Shown here one piece after another: positions 52,290 to 64,000 of a DNA stretch of 64,000 bases. The translations under genes and the position numbers were made by a program. This DNA comes from Blattamonas nauphoetae (taxonomy: Eukaryota > Preaxostyla > Oxymonadida). The stretch lies in the NCBI GenBank assembly GCA_033064195.1, contig JARBJD010000341.1, forward strand, positions 1-64,000. Direction: 5' to 3'. Within the stretch, counting starts at the first letter, position 1. Each line of letters begins with the position of its first letter. The notes under the pieces are model-generated. The model was not told where the DNA came from. It worked only from the letters and a program-made list of their open reading frames with translations, and did not search any database.

Positions 52290-55200
52290 ATGATCAAACA
52301 TTTTTTTCTTCTCCTTGCTGGAGTATTGGCAAGTTCTCAATCACCTATCTCGCCATATTACCTCTCAAATGTTCTGAACTCTCACTCACACTTTTCCATC
52401 AGTGAGCCATGACATGGCTGACTATTGTTTCAAGCAGCAAGCTGACTATATCTGAAAGCAGAATTGAATTGTCGTCGGGGACAAGTGCGATTCTGATTTC
52501 GCCATCCATATTCGAGGAATCAACGTGTTCATCGTCAGTCGTGGTGAACCAATGCTCGATATCGAGTGAAAGTGGCCAGTTGCGTGGAATTGTTGAAACA
52601 TCAGCATTTCCAGATTGTGGATCATCGCGTTCAATCTCGATTGTTGGCTGTTCGCTTCACTCGCAGGAAGTTCTGGGAACAGACGGGATTGGCCTCTCAT
52701 TGACACAAACAGCTCGAAAGAATTCGAAAGAAATGGGAATGATTTCGTCATCGCTGATTGGTTGCTCGTTTGTGAACATGAGTTCGATTGGCTCTTCACG
52801 CCAGCCACAGCTGTCGCATTTGTCCCAAAAGATGTTGGGATGTGTTGTGTCGTTGACAAGTTCGCATCTGTCAGGATCGACGATTCGGGACGTGAACAAT
52901 GGAGGGTCAGTTCTATGCTCGAATTCCTCCTTCTCATCCCTCCTCTCCTCCCCCAACACTGACACCGATCCTTCCATCACTTACCCCAATGGCACCTACC
53001 CATTTGTTGATGATGGCACGGAATATTTGTTCGAATATGGGACACATGACGATGAAGCCATTTTTTCCCACTGCCACTTCACTGGAGACAAATATGCCAC
53101 AACCGCTCGCCCACTCACATTCAAATATTACAGAGGCACCATCTCCATCTCCTCCTGCTCGTTCACGAACCACACGATCGTCGATGACATTTTCAATTTC
53201 CACGGCAGCGCAATTTCCATCGAAAAACAATATGATCCCCCTCACAAGCCTGTCACCGTGGAAAAGTCGAACTTCACGAATATCACCGCGAACGGACTCG
53301 CGAGTGGGATGCATTTGAGCGTCCATCATTCTGCCACAATTCTCGACTGCATCTTTACAAAGTGCAGGCATGTTGAAGGCAGCAAAGCATATGTCGGAGG
53401 AATGTGGTTTCAAAACTTCGATACCGATGGCCTCTTCACAATCACAAACCTCGTCTTCGAGTCCTGCTCCTCACTGACCTATGCTGGCGGGATGTTCACG
53501 GTTATCAAACAAGACGCCCTGATCTCCGACTGCCTCTTCGCCGACTGCTCTTCTCCCGCCGACTACCCAATTGCGGGTGGCTTCAAGGCCGTTTTCCAAG
53601 GAACCACCCCTCAAAGCATCGCACGAATGAATTTCACAGATTGTCAGAGTCTTTCAAATGCCGGTGGAATGGAACTGAATGCATACGGTAATTTCACCAT
53701 GTCTGACTTCCACTTCTTGCGGTGCCACGCACACAGGGAATTTCGGGGCAGACTCGGAGGGGGATTAAGCGCTTCCCACGGGACGACTGTAACGCTGACC
53801 ATGCTGGGCTGTTCTTTCATCGAATGCTCGTCGGATGGTATCGGGGGAGCCCTCCATGTGAAGGAATTTGGATCGTGTGTGCTCACCGAATGCCTGTTTC
53901 AGGATTGCTCCTCAAATGTCCGAGGAGCTATCAGATTTCAACCAGCTGATGTGCATCCCTCGTCGATCTCTCTCACTCGAGTCGCATTCGCCAACAACTC
54001 TGTCGGGCAGAATGAAGGCTCGTCCGTTTCTGTGAACAGTGCAGAGGATCCAACCAGTTTTGTGGATGTGTATCTCGACTATCTCGACTGTGATGTTCGC
54101 CCAACACTGTCGATTATTGCCTGCTTCACGACGTGCGACACGAACAACATTGGAATGCTCATGACTGATAATCGAGGCACTCCAGAGCAGTCGACAGTTT
54201 CAGTGTTTGATGATGCCTTCAAACTGTTTGGGCCACAGTTGACAGAAGCAGTGCAACTCTCGTTTGATCCACTGACAGGAAGATTGGAGTTGGAGATGAA
54301 GGGGGAGATGCCGATTGCGTCACAGAAATATGAAGTGACAATTGAAAAGGAAGGGGACACAACAAAAACGAAGGGAGTGATTGAGTTTGTGAATGGGAAG
54401 GGCACACTGACATCGCCGTCTCCATCGTTGACTCTGGATTACTCGACGTCGTACACAATCACGTCGATTGTCGGGATTGCTCCCTCTTCATCTTCTTCTC
54501 TCTCCAATGCCCTCACATTCCCACAAGCAGCGTGGGTGTTCAACCTCGCTGCAACTCCTGACTTCGTATCCTTCGCCACTCCAACACCACCCACTCTCGT
54601 CGATGCAACTGCCGACCTCGTCTCCGAGGACCAGCCACTCGCTTTCGTCGTGCTCGTGTTCGATCGCGCTGTGAGTGGATCGCATGACTTTGTTGTCGAG
54701 GAAGAAGGGAAAGATGTGACAATCACCATTCACTTCGAAGGATCGTCTCTGGCAGGTGTTAGTAACAAATTCGTTGTTGTTGGAGAGGATCGCTTACTGA
54801 CACACGACTCAACATATACAATCAAGTCCATCACACAATCTCCAGGAACAGAATCACCATTTGTGTGGATGAATGACACCATCACTTTCCACATCCCCAA
54901 ATCGTCGTTTACTCCCAAGAAATCGATGTCACCAGAAATGAAGACACTGCTGAGCTGGCTGATCCCTCTGATTGCCTCTCTCCTCGTTGTCGTGATTGTG
55001 GTGATTGTACTGATTGTGCTCCTTCGCCGTCGTCGCGTGAAATCTCAAACAGAACAGAAAGAGATGGAAGAACAGACAGACGAACGACTCGACGAGAAGA
55101 TCGAAGTTGAGACAGTCGCTCCGGACAACACAAATGCAGTGATCCATGCCGAAGCCATCAGCCACTCCAACTTCCGGCCCGACAACAGCCTCCTCCCGAC

Positions 55201-55927
55201 AGAACAGGAACGTCACCAGGTCTCCAAAAGTGATGCGCTTGGGGATTTGGTTGAGGTGATGAAATGCAGTGGAGATTTCGTAGTCTCAACAGCTCGAATG
55301 GACACCACACTTTATTCGCTGATCCACACACAGAAAAAGGAAATTGGGAGCCGCACGATTGGCGTTCAAATTGTGAATGGATTGAAGCACGTTGTGGCTC
55401 ATCGCGGTTGGAGTGATGTTCTGACACAACTGTCGCCACACTGGATTCTTCTTGATTCAGCTGGGAATGTTCACCTGAAACTTGAAATGAACTCGACTGA
55501 GGCGGAACAAGCAGCGCTGCTGGCTCAGAAGCAACAGAATGCTCACGCTGCGGGAATGGAAGGAGAGAAGGTTGGGATGGATGGTCTTCGATGGCGAGCT
55601 CCAGAAATTGCATCTGGAAGTGGAGAGGTGGATAGTCAGAATGCGTCAGTTTTTAGTCTTGGCCTGATCTTGTGGGAAATTGAGACTGGTCTTGTTCCGT
55701 ATGGAGAGGTGGATGCGATTGTGGCTCAGAAGCAGTCTGGGACTGGGATTGCGCCGAAACTGTCGGATTTACATGACGAGGAGTTTATCGCACTATTGAC
55801 GCGATGCCTGTCAGTGAATCCGAAAGAACGGCCAACACTGAATGAAGTTGGAGAGTTCCTGTCGACGCACAAACCCGAATCAGCGATCGCGGAATCGCGA
55901 AACGAGATGAAAACACAAGTGGAATAG
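52290..55927 (+). CDS. Beta-helix/Ig-like receptor-like protein with TM and pseudokinase tail
   Basis: The body is an open frame from 52409 to 55927 (1172 aa). Residues about 1-560 are beta-helix (TISISSCSFTNH; GGALHVKEFGSCVLTECLF). Two Ig-like units follow (about 610-830). The membrane span is WLIPLIASLLVVVIVVIVLIVLL (about 848-870), with a basic RRRRVK. The tail from about 960 keeps LSPHWILL, RWRAPE, VFSLGLILWEIETGLVPY and RPTL but not VAIK, HRD or DFG, so it should be inactive as a kinase. The frame itself lacks a signal peptide. An ATG at 52290 in another frame gives MIKHFFLLLAGVLAS and stops at 52405, so either a short intron or a frame lesion separates leader and body. Relative to its relatives, about 100 N-terminal residues seem to be missing. 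Confidence 0.75.
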
Positions 55928-56768
55928 ACCAGACATTCCAACCTCATTTCCCACTCACTTGATTTGGAGATGATCAATTCACGTTGGAGCATTCTCATTT
56001 GTCTTGGTTTGGTTGGAGGACAGCTGGAGAGTGGAATCGGAAATGGAAGCAGGCGAGAACGAACTCGTCTCATTTCACAATCAACTATTTGCCAAACTCA
56101 TGTCAGTCGATCTTGATTGATTTGGAATGGAGAACACCCCACTCTTCATTCTCGCGTCAATCAATTCTTCGTTTCAACACATTTCGAAATTGTTTCAAAT
56201 CATCGGCGTCTCCGCCACTCTCATGTCATTCACACGCCATCTCTTCGTTTGCTCCTTCCTCCATCACACTCTCTTTCTTTCGATTCACTTTCTTGTCATT
56301 CTCTCACGTTCGTTGTCTCGTCTTTCTTTCTCTTGATTGTTCCACACACCCCCTCAGCTATTCTTGTCATCTCGCGTGTCACATTCCCTCAACCTCTCCT
56401 CTTCTGTCTTCCACGACGCTCTTGTCATCCGACAGTTGCGCTTGGAAGAGCTGAAGCTTCACTCCACTCTGGAGACTCTTCTGGGACTTTCTCTCTTCTT
56501 GTTTGATTCGAATGAATCACCATTTCCTCGAATCATTCCACTTCACCACACATCACTCATTTCATTTCATGGACACTCTTACGTCTCATCACTTTCAATG
56601 AATTATCACAAACGGGAAGTGTGAGGGAGATACAGTAGAAAAGGCAAAACTGCGAACACAGGAGAGGGTGTGCTGACTCGGTTATGTTTCCTCTCGTTTC
56701 TCGTTTTGTGATTCCACAACCAAAGCGACGGAAGAGAATGGGGTCATAAAGAGTATCAACACAAGCTA
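55928..56768. other. Intergenic region between convergent genes
   Basis: Separates the 3' ends of the receptor-like gene and the CK1-like gene. It is pyrimidine-rich on the plus strand with overlapping Ser/Phe/Leu frames in all phases, which I take as noncoding. No RNA gene or repeat was found. Confidence 0.5.
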
Positions 56769-59700
56769 TTAAAATAACAAACACGAACACGAGTTTCGTT
56801 GTGGTTGTGATTTCACTTCATTAATCTGAAGTTCGGAGGATGGAAAGGTGTGAGCTGCAGGTAGATGTGGTGACAGAACTTGATGGAGGAGCGAGTCGTG
56901 TGTTAAGTGAGGACTTAGCTGAGAGAGACGAGAGGATGAGAACTGAGACGGCGATTGAAGAACTGAATGTTCCAGAATTTCTTGGTGAGGCACGTCTGAC
57001 GTTCCATCATCCTTCGAAGTGGGTCCAAAACGAACGCTTCTGAGGCCAGAAGAGAGGGTTGGGAGGATGGTTGCCGATCGAGTGGAGAAGGGGCTTCGTT
57101 CAGGGTCTAATCCACTCAACTGATCCGACAGAGACACTCGTTCGAGGCTGACTGACTTCTGAGACTCAGTTTGTGGGGTGAAGGAGGGCGCAGAATGGAG
57201 GAGGGACAAATCAGCACGGCGGAGATGCGAGGGCGAATGGGAGGATTGAACGAAAGTTGATTCAGGGAGACTTGTCGATGAGAGGGGAGGCAATGGGAAT
57301 GTGGAGTGTAGGAGCGAGAGTGAGAGCAGGCTCTTCTTCTGAAGCGCTCCATTCTCGTCCAGCCGAGTTGGATGGGTCGGTGCGGCAAAGCTGGGTGTGA
57401 AAGATGGATCAGGCGATGGATTGAAAAGGCACTCTTCTTCTGTTTCTGCCGAAAGGATCGACTCATCCTCCGACGTGTCATCATCGCTGTCTTCCTCTTC
57501 CTCTCCTTCGTTGCTTTGTTTGGGTGTCTCTTTGGATGTGTGTTCAGTGGTGGAATTCCTGACAGCTTCGGGGTGGATGATCTCGGATTGTGAGAGATGA
57601 GCTGCCTGTGTTGGAGAGAGGAGAGGGAAGGAATACGATCGAGTGATGACATCTCCAACAGCTCTCTTCTCTTCGGACTCGTTCTCTCCAAACACTTCTC
57701 CCTCCTCCTCCACTCCTATTTCGGGTGCTTCACATGAAAATGATGGCCGCAGAGATGAATACACACGCCGCATGGCTGGCTGATGTCTCGCATCTGACAC
57801 GAGGCTGCTGTCTGTGTCGACGAGAAGCTGCGTTCTTCTCGTCGATGATCTGTCCCCAGCGAGCGACTTGAAGACAACCGACATGTCCAGATGTGGTTGG
57901 AAGGGATCGCCAATGGAGAGTGTTGGGGTGGAATCAGACAAGTCAAATAGAAGCTGCGACGAGTCCGCAGACTGTATGTTTCGGTTCTTGGTAGAGAGGT
58001 GAGAAAGGGAGGACGAGGTCATTGTGCTTTGGTCCCTTCGCCGTCTCGCTTTTCGGCGACGCTGGCTCAGAAGTTCTCCAATCTGCCTGCCAGTCAGCTC
58101 CACACTCTCTTCGCCCATCTGACTCGTCATGGATGTCAGCTGGTCTGCCAACGAGAGAGACGGAAGGTAACAAAATGAAGAAGCAGGCGACACGTCGAAC
58201 GAGATGTCACGTTGTGTCAACTCAGACGACATACCGAGTGGAGGAGGAGGGAGGTGTTCTTGTCCAAGAGCTTCATCTTTCCCGCTCCACAAAGACGACG
58301 TTGACAATGAAGATGAGAGATGATGTGAGGATGAGAGGGAGAACGAGAGATGAGGAAAAGGCTGGCTTCTGCTCAAAGAGAAATCAACTTTGAATGAAGA
58401 ATGGTTCAACAGCCCCAAATCTCGATCATGCGACAGCACAATCAGAAGGGAGCGTTGGATGTCGGTGAACAAAACATTGCATCGAACTGAATCCAACAGA
58501 AGTGCCCAGAATCGGACAAGAAACCGAGGGAAGGACAGCAGGGACGGCGAGACGTGATGTGGGTCGCTGGGTTGGGGAATGGCGCGGAAGGGAGACGACG
58601 GTGAGAGTATGTCGCTGACCACTCCGAAAAAGTTTGGAACAGAAGACGAGTGGGTTCCGACGCCGATTCTTCCTTCAGCTGTCTCGCTCGTCGGTGGGGG
58701 AGACAAGCGAGTCACGTCAAACAAAAGACATTCTGTCGTGTGCGAGTTCATCACGTCGTAAACTTCTGATGGAGTGAGGAGGGCGAATTGAGAGTCTCGG
58801 TCAGGAGACGAAGAGGGAGACGCAAAGAAAGGGGAGAACGTGTGGGAGTGTGGTGTTGTCAACAAGGAAGAGCGGAGAGGGGTTCTGTCGACGAGTGTGA
58901 TGTGATGAGGGTGAAGATGGTGAGAGTGTATAGATAGTGATAGATGTCTCCTGAGATCCCTGACTTCTTGTTGGAAGGTCGAACTGCTTTCTGTTTCGTC
59001 CACCCCCGAAAAAGGAGACAAGATTGATTGGTCTGGTTCTTCTGGTTTCACGAAAGCGATGCTCAACTCCGACAGCGGAATGGATAAACTGGAAGCAGAG
59101 TGATGTGTGTCCTCAGTTTGCATCTGCTCTTCATCCACCCACTTTCCCTCAGCGGCTGAGAGTTCCTTCACTTGGGTGACTCGAGGAACATGATCGCGCT
59201 GACGATTCTTCCTGTCTGCAACAGGTGTGCGGGAAAGCAGTTGCGAGAGCGAGAACGGAATGTGGGAGATGGGTGATTCCTGCGAGAGAGACGAAGTTTG
59301 GGAGAGTGGCGTTGATGGTCCACCGTCGTCGTCCGACGAGAGCGTGAACGAATGCGACCAGAGTGTTGACTCTGCATCCTCCTCTCTCCTTCCCAACACT
59401 TTACGGGTTGCGTTTCCCAGCGCTTTGAGTGATGACGATGGCGTGAGGAAGAGTGAAGAGTTCGAGTTCTGGAATGGAGTTTGGCTCATTAGAAGGGATG
59501 GTATCTCGTACGGAGTGCTGTAATCAAAGGAGGTCGAGAGAGAGTGAGGCGAAATCTCGCTTTGTGAAGGAGATATGACCTGCAATATTGATCTGTCCGT
59601 GGCTCCATTCCTGATCAATTCTGTCCATTCAGTTCCCTTGGATACGGGCAATATTACGTGATGAGAAACAGAATTGCTAGGATTATGTTCCAAAGTTGCT

Positions 59701-61195
59701 GAAATGCTCTGTGACAGCATTGGAGACGAGTTCTGAGATGACCGGTTCGTGGTGGTTGATGAACCCGGATGCTTCATTCCATTGTCTGACTCATCCCACA
59801 GCAGATGCAAAATCTGTTGGATTTCGTTGAAGTCCGCCTTTTCTCCGAAACGGAGGTTTGATAGCAGTTTGAACAGCGCAACGAAAAAGGAAGGAGTCTG
59901 GGGCATCACGGTTGAGTGTTGTGGAGTGCAAAATGGCTCTGTTGCAGTAACAGTAGCGTTTTTATTGTTGGAGCTTGGTGTGGAGGAATGAAGTGAGAAT
60001 GTCCGAGCATCACAGGACGACGGATTAATTGGTCCAGTGACACTGTCTGAGATGGAAGAGACTGTGTGAGTCTCTGAAAGTTGCTTCATCCCTTTCTCCC
60101 ATTCAATCTTCTTCGCAAATGATTCTTCCCAAGTGTCCGTGTTCGACCAAGGAAGACTCCCAACATTCATTTCTGAGAAGAGAACAATAAACAACAAGAA
60201 TCACGAAAAATGGAGAAAATCATCTCGAAAATGGTGGAATACGAAGAAGAGTTGAGAGAAGTGCTCCGAAGACGACCAAACATACCAAGAACGATGAAGA
60301 ACCACGACCAGATATCATCACTCCAACTCCTTTTCTCACCACGATGGCAATTCAATGACACATATGCACAATGCTTCCCACATTTCGCTGAGGTCTGAGT
60401 TGGGTATGACGGTGCTGACGAGAAAGTGAGATTGAGAAGACGCAGAAGAACGAACTTGCACTATTGAATCGCGTTGCGTGGGAGAAATCGATCAGAACAA
60501 GCTCATTCTCAGCTGAACCATTATTCCGGCGAACGAAATGTTCCTGAATCGAAGCGAGGTGTACATATGAAGAATGAGAAGAACGACAAACAGGTGAAAT
60601 GTTGTTGTGGATCCAGCCAAGTTCATGTAGTGACTCAATGCAGGCCAGCATTGAGAGCGCATAGTGTTGTTGAAGGGCGACAGAAAGACGATTGTTGACG
60701 GAATGAGCGAGGATTGTTCTGAGATACGAAGGGCGAGAAATGGATGAGAATATGAGTTGAACATCTCAAATGAAGAGAATGATTTTCCGAAATAAAGTAT
60801 GGAAAAACAAGTCACTGAAGAACACACCGCAAATCGTCGTCCAAAAGTTCCATCACAAGATATTTCTTTTTCTTGCTGTTTCCTTCACCATAAATCCTTG
60901 GAAAACAGATGTGGCCTATCGGTGAGGGAAAAAGTTAAAAAGAGCGTCGGAATGATTCGAAAATGCTTGTTCGCAAACCATCCAGTTGTTTCAGAATGTC
61001 TGCTTCGCTCGAGAGTTCGCCATTCGATGCTTGTCCGTTCTCAATCTTGATGATCACATCACTCGCTTGTGGGTTGTGCAAGATGGAGGCTTCGAAGAGA
61101 AAATGGGATTCATTTTTCGAAATTTCCCGTGAAAGCAGAAATTGACCATGAATCACGTCTCCAGGAGAGTGTGAGGGAAGAACTGCTGAATGCAT
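56769..61195 (-). CDS. Casein-kinase-1-like pseudokinase with long Ser-rich tail and CaaX-like end (1348 aa, six exons)
   Basis: Exons 61195-60979, 60915-60828, 60718-60592, 60543-60462, 60414-60286 and 60172-56769 join in frame (4047 nt) across introns of 63, 109, 48, 47 and 113 nt, all GT...AG. Residues about 17-230 follow the CK1 fold: HGQFLLSREI, the VAIK-like VIIKIE, YLVMELLDDDLR, LHELGWIHNNISPEHF, LVLIDFSHATRF, CAYVSLNCHRGE, SDDIWSWFFIVLEM and GSLPWSN. The Gly loop is lost, HRD is HNN and DFG is DFS, so catalysis is doubtful, although the lysine remains. The tail of about 1100 residues is Ser/Pro/His-rich with acidic patches and looks disordered. It ends in CSCLLF, where CLLF fits a CaaX prenylation signal. 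Probably a membrane-tethered scaffold related to CK1. The start at 61195 is the first ATG before the kinase-like domain. Confidence 0.75.
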
Positions 61196-61862
61196 CCGTC
61201 ACTCCAATCGTATCATTCAATCAAGCAATCCAAGGAATCGACAATCACCCATATTTTCCTGTTAACTTTGTCAGCGACTGAACATCTGCTGAAATAAATT
61301 GATGAAGATATGGCATTTTATCTTTTGGGCTCGATCCGTGTAACGACTTAAACCATAAGACTGTGGTCACATAGAAACACCAATGGCAAACATTTATCTC
61401 AAACACGGCTTTTCAAACGCTTTCAACGGAGAATATCACCCCTTTGCCATCGAAACGTTCTTCTGAAAATGAAATCACTGGGTGACGCTTCAAAGGACAC
61501 AGATTGATGAAATTCCTTCAACAATTCTGGGAAATCGATCTGTGGGATCGATAGGATCGTATTGAGCTTTCAAAACTGGTCCTGTTGAATTTTGGTCAAC
61601 ACTGAGAATCCCAGATAAATGTGACGTATGATCTCTATCTCCAGCTTAACCTGTGAAACAGCTCAATTTGATCAACTTTTGCCCTATTTCGGTCACTCAA
61701 TCAAAGTATTTATAAAGGCAAGTGGACAATTTAGTCCAAAGTTCCATCATTTTTCCTGTTTGAAATGACACGACAACTGTAGTCATGATTCTTTGAAAAC
61801 GGCGTTCTTGTCACAATCAACGCTGTTCATGTCATTGGGATCCGTGATACATGCAGTCGATC
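61196..61862. other. Intergenic region
   Basis: Holds the 5' flank of the CK1-like gene and the sequence where the receptor fragment to the right begins. No frame, RNA or repeat is supported. Confidence 0.5.
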
Positions 61863-63529
61863 AATTCCTTATTGGCTGGAAGGTGAGAGTGTCAGGCCAC
61901 ATCTGATTGAAGGAAGGAAAAGCGAAAATCGAAGGATCCATCTTCCACGACAACATTCCATCCAACTCGTCATTCCCCTCAGCTCGCCGGAACATTGCCT
62001 GTTCTGAAAGAGGAACGGTGCACGTTGAGAGTTTGTCAGCTGGTGATGGCACAATCCTCCATCCATCCGCTTGGATCTCGTCTGACGGTTGTATTCTCAA
62101 ATCAACAGAAGTGAATACAGCCTCTCCTCTCTTCATCCCGACACTCTCTTCTGACTCCACCTCGAAGTTGGAAAAAAAGACGAAATTGTTCTCATTGACG
62201 ATCGAAGGAACGTTTCTGATTCCGTGTTCGCTGTTCCTGAAAGTGTTCGAGATGGGAAAGGACGGAAAAGAAGTCAATTCAACTCAGATCCCTCTCACCG
62301 TCGACTCAGCGACATCATTCTCTGAGACGAAGATGGTCGTCACACTTCCCAGTTCGGTATTCAACTCTCTGGACGACTCGCTGGAATGGCGAGGACGACT
62401 GGTTTTTGGGGAGAACGAGACAACAACTGACAGTTTCCTGATTCAGCAGAGCTCGTCTGGTCGGTTCGCTCAGTCGATGAAAGACATGAAATGGTGGATT
62501 CCACTCGTGGTTGTTGTGTCGTGTGCACTTCTGGCATTGATTCTGATTGTGGTTCTGTTGATGCGACGCCGAAACAAGAACAAGGCAGAGAAAGGAGAGA
62601 ATGATGGAGAGATACAAGAACTGGACGAGACAGAAGACAAGATTGATGTGTTGACCGAAGGGGACAAGGACGGCAACGACAATCAAGACACTCTCAACAA
62701 AGCTGGTCTGCGAAAATTGGACCCAGCGTTGACATTCCACGAGGATCATTCGCATCCGTCGCTTCAGAACACGAACAAGGTGATGTCAGGGTCTGCTGGT
62801 CAAGCCGCAGTTCTGATTGTGGGAGAGGATGAATTTGGACGCCCAACAATCGAAGATGGATTGGCTGATCCGCACGACACACTGTTCAACAGACATCATG
62901 GACGTGAAGAGAAGACAGGATTGAACATCTATCGAACGTGATTGGATGTGGCGAAGGCAGTCGAAAGACTGCTGTCGCTTCGCCCCAACACTGTGGCACT
63001 CCGAAAACTGAGTCCTCACTGGGTGTTGTTCTCTCCATCGAACTCGATCTGCCTCAAAGTGAATGACGAAACACCATCCCAAGCACCAACGACAATCCCC
63101 ACGCAATCAGACGCACTGAACGAGGCACAAGAAGAGAAGCGCTGGTCAGCACCTGAAGAAAAGAAACGTGAGAATGGGATTGATGTACAGAAAGTGACGG
63201 TTTTTCGGCTCGGCCTGATCTTGTGGGAAATCACGACTGGACAGGTTCCGTTCAGTGAAACAGATGCAGTGAATGCTCAACGTCAGCTGGGGATGGGGAT
63301 TGTTCCTGGGATGGAATCGATTGAGCCAGTTGAACTTTCGGAGCTTCTTTTGGAATGTCTGGATCTGAATCCTCTTTCTCGTCCTTCTGTGGAATCCGTT
63401 GTTTCTCGTCTGGAATCGATTGGGGAAGGAAAGAAAGAAGACGCAGCAGAGCTTCTGGAGCTCCCGAATCACCCACCCGAACCACAACTTGAATCGCGAA
63501 AGCCAAACCCGGCTTTCCGTCACGTGTAG
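61863..63529 (+). pseudogene. C-terminal fragment of a receptor-like pseudokinase gene with an in-frame stop
   Basis: Family similarity starts abruptly near 61920 with the last beta-helix rung (AKIEGSIFHDN, as in the gene at 32558-39793). It continues through the Ig-like juxtamembrane domain (LTIEGTFLIPCSLFLKVFE), the span WWIPLVVVVSCALLALILIVVLL and a basic MRRRNKNK into the kinase-like tail (RWSAPEE, VFRLGLILWEITTGQVPF, RPSVESV). There is no signal peptide, ATG or ectodomain. A single TGA at 62939-62941 interrupts the tail between NIYRT and LDVAKAVERL, with good coding on both sides in the same frame. It is best read as a truncated duplicate that later gained a nonsense change. Closest in sequence to the 32558-39793 gene. 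Confidence 0.7.
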
Positions 63530-64000
63530 CTGCTCTCACGTGGAATATTCTGAACAACGACTCAAATTCACTCCCACCTCACAGCCTCACTTTTCGTTCT
63601 CAATCCACTCCACTCACTTTCTGTCGCTGTTTCTTTCCATTCTGTTTTCTGGTTTCTTTATCGATCTCACCTGAGCTCACGCCATGTCGATGAGATTGAC
63701 CATTCATTCTTTTCTTCTCGCAACATGAGTCGCCTCACATCATCAGCGATTCGTTGTAAGAGCCCACCTCCCTGTCACCAATAGCACATCTCCATTCAGT
63801 GATCATCATTTGTTCACCTTCACGTCTTCACCTTTCACATTCTCTCCAAACAAGTCCTTCCCACGTCAGCTGTCGCTCTCTTGTTGGAAGAATGTCAGAT
63901 GACAGTAGTCTTCTTGATTTGAGGGCGACGATTGCTTGATTTGCTTTTCATCGCCAACCATCAAATACTGGCGAACTCTGTTTCAATGTCACACAACATC
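63530..64000. other. 3' flank, no gene recognised
   Basis: Pyrimidine-rich sequence after the receptor fragment. A plus-strand frame to 63674 is Ser/Phe/Leu-rich and not convincing. Nothing else is supported up to the window edge. Confidence 0.5.

Noticed and set aside
32558-55927. Alternative nuclear code with reassigned stops, as in some oxymonads
   Set aside because: The giant frames run for over 7 kb with no internal TAA, TAG or TGA and use ordinary Gln codons, so the standard code fits. The lone TGA at 62939 lies in a truncated copy.

Overview
The window looks like a gene-rich, intron-bearing nuclear contig from a microbial eukaryote, most like an anaerobic metamonad of the oxymonad group (Blattamonas or Monocercomonoides type). 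That placement is inference. It rests on huge beta-helix/Ig-like surface proteins ending in kinase-like tails, very short spliceosomal introns (34-113 nt by my reading), pPolB (Polinton-type) and DIRS-type elements, and long frames that fit the standard genetic code.

Layout. 1-11.6 kb is a decayed Polinton-like (protein-primed polymerase B) element. A 2.68 kb TIR element (5501-8182) sits inside it and carries ubiquitin-protease-like fragments. Beside that is a 139-bp tandem array (8.4-9.9 kb). 11.9-25.4 kb is repeat country: a DIRS relic, a 355-bp mariner-type MITE with about 125-bp arms, a broken membrane-protein/beta-helix region (12.9-17.9 kb), a second TIR element of the same architecture (18249-21112, 7-bp target duplication), and an almost whole DIRS-like retroelement with perfect 53-bp inverted ends. 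25.4-32.5 kb holds gene relics: a tRNA-like unit between inverted repeats, a decayed ARM-like gene (about 27.95-29.95 kb), a 25/26-bp minisatellite, and small spliced fragments.

32.5-64 kb is the host surface-protein region. Two giant genes lie on the minus strand (32558-39793 and 41870-49138) and one on the plus strand (52290-55927). There is also a beta-helix gene split by a pogo-type transposon (50066-51686) and a C-terminal fragment (61863-63529). They share one plan: secreted beta-helix and/or Ig-like ectodomain, one membrane span, and a cytoplasmic kinase-like tail without the usual catalytic residues. Between them lie a two-exon unknown gene (40354-41125) and a six-exon casein-kinase-1-like pseudokinase gene (61195-56769). 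The latter has a very long Ser-rich tail ending in a CaaX-like motif.

If expressed, the receptor family and the CK1-like protein would act at the cell surface and its inner face, as adhesion or sensing scaffolds rather than active kinases. No search or computation was run; all domain names come from reading motifs.
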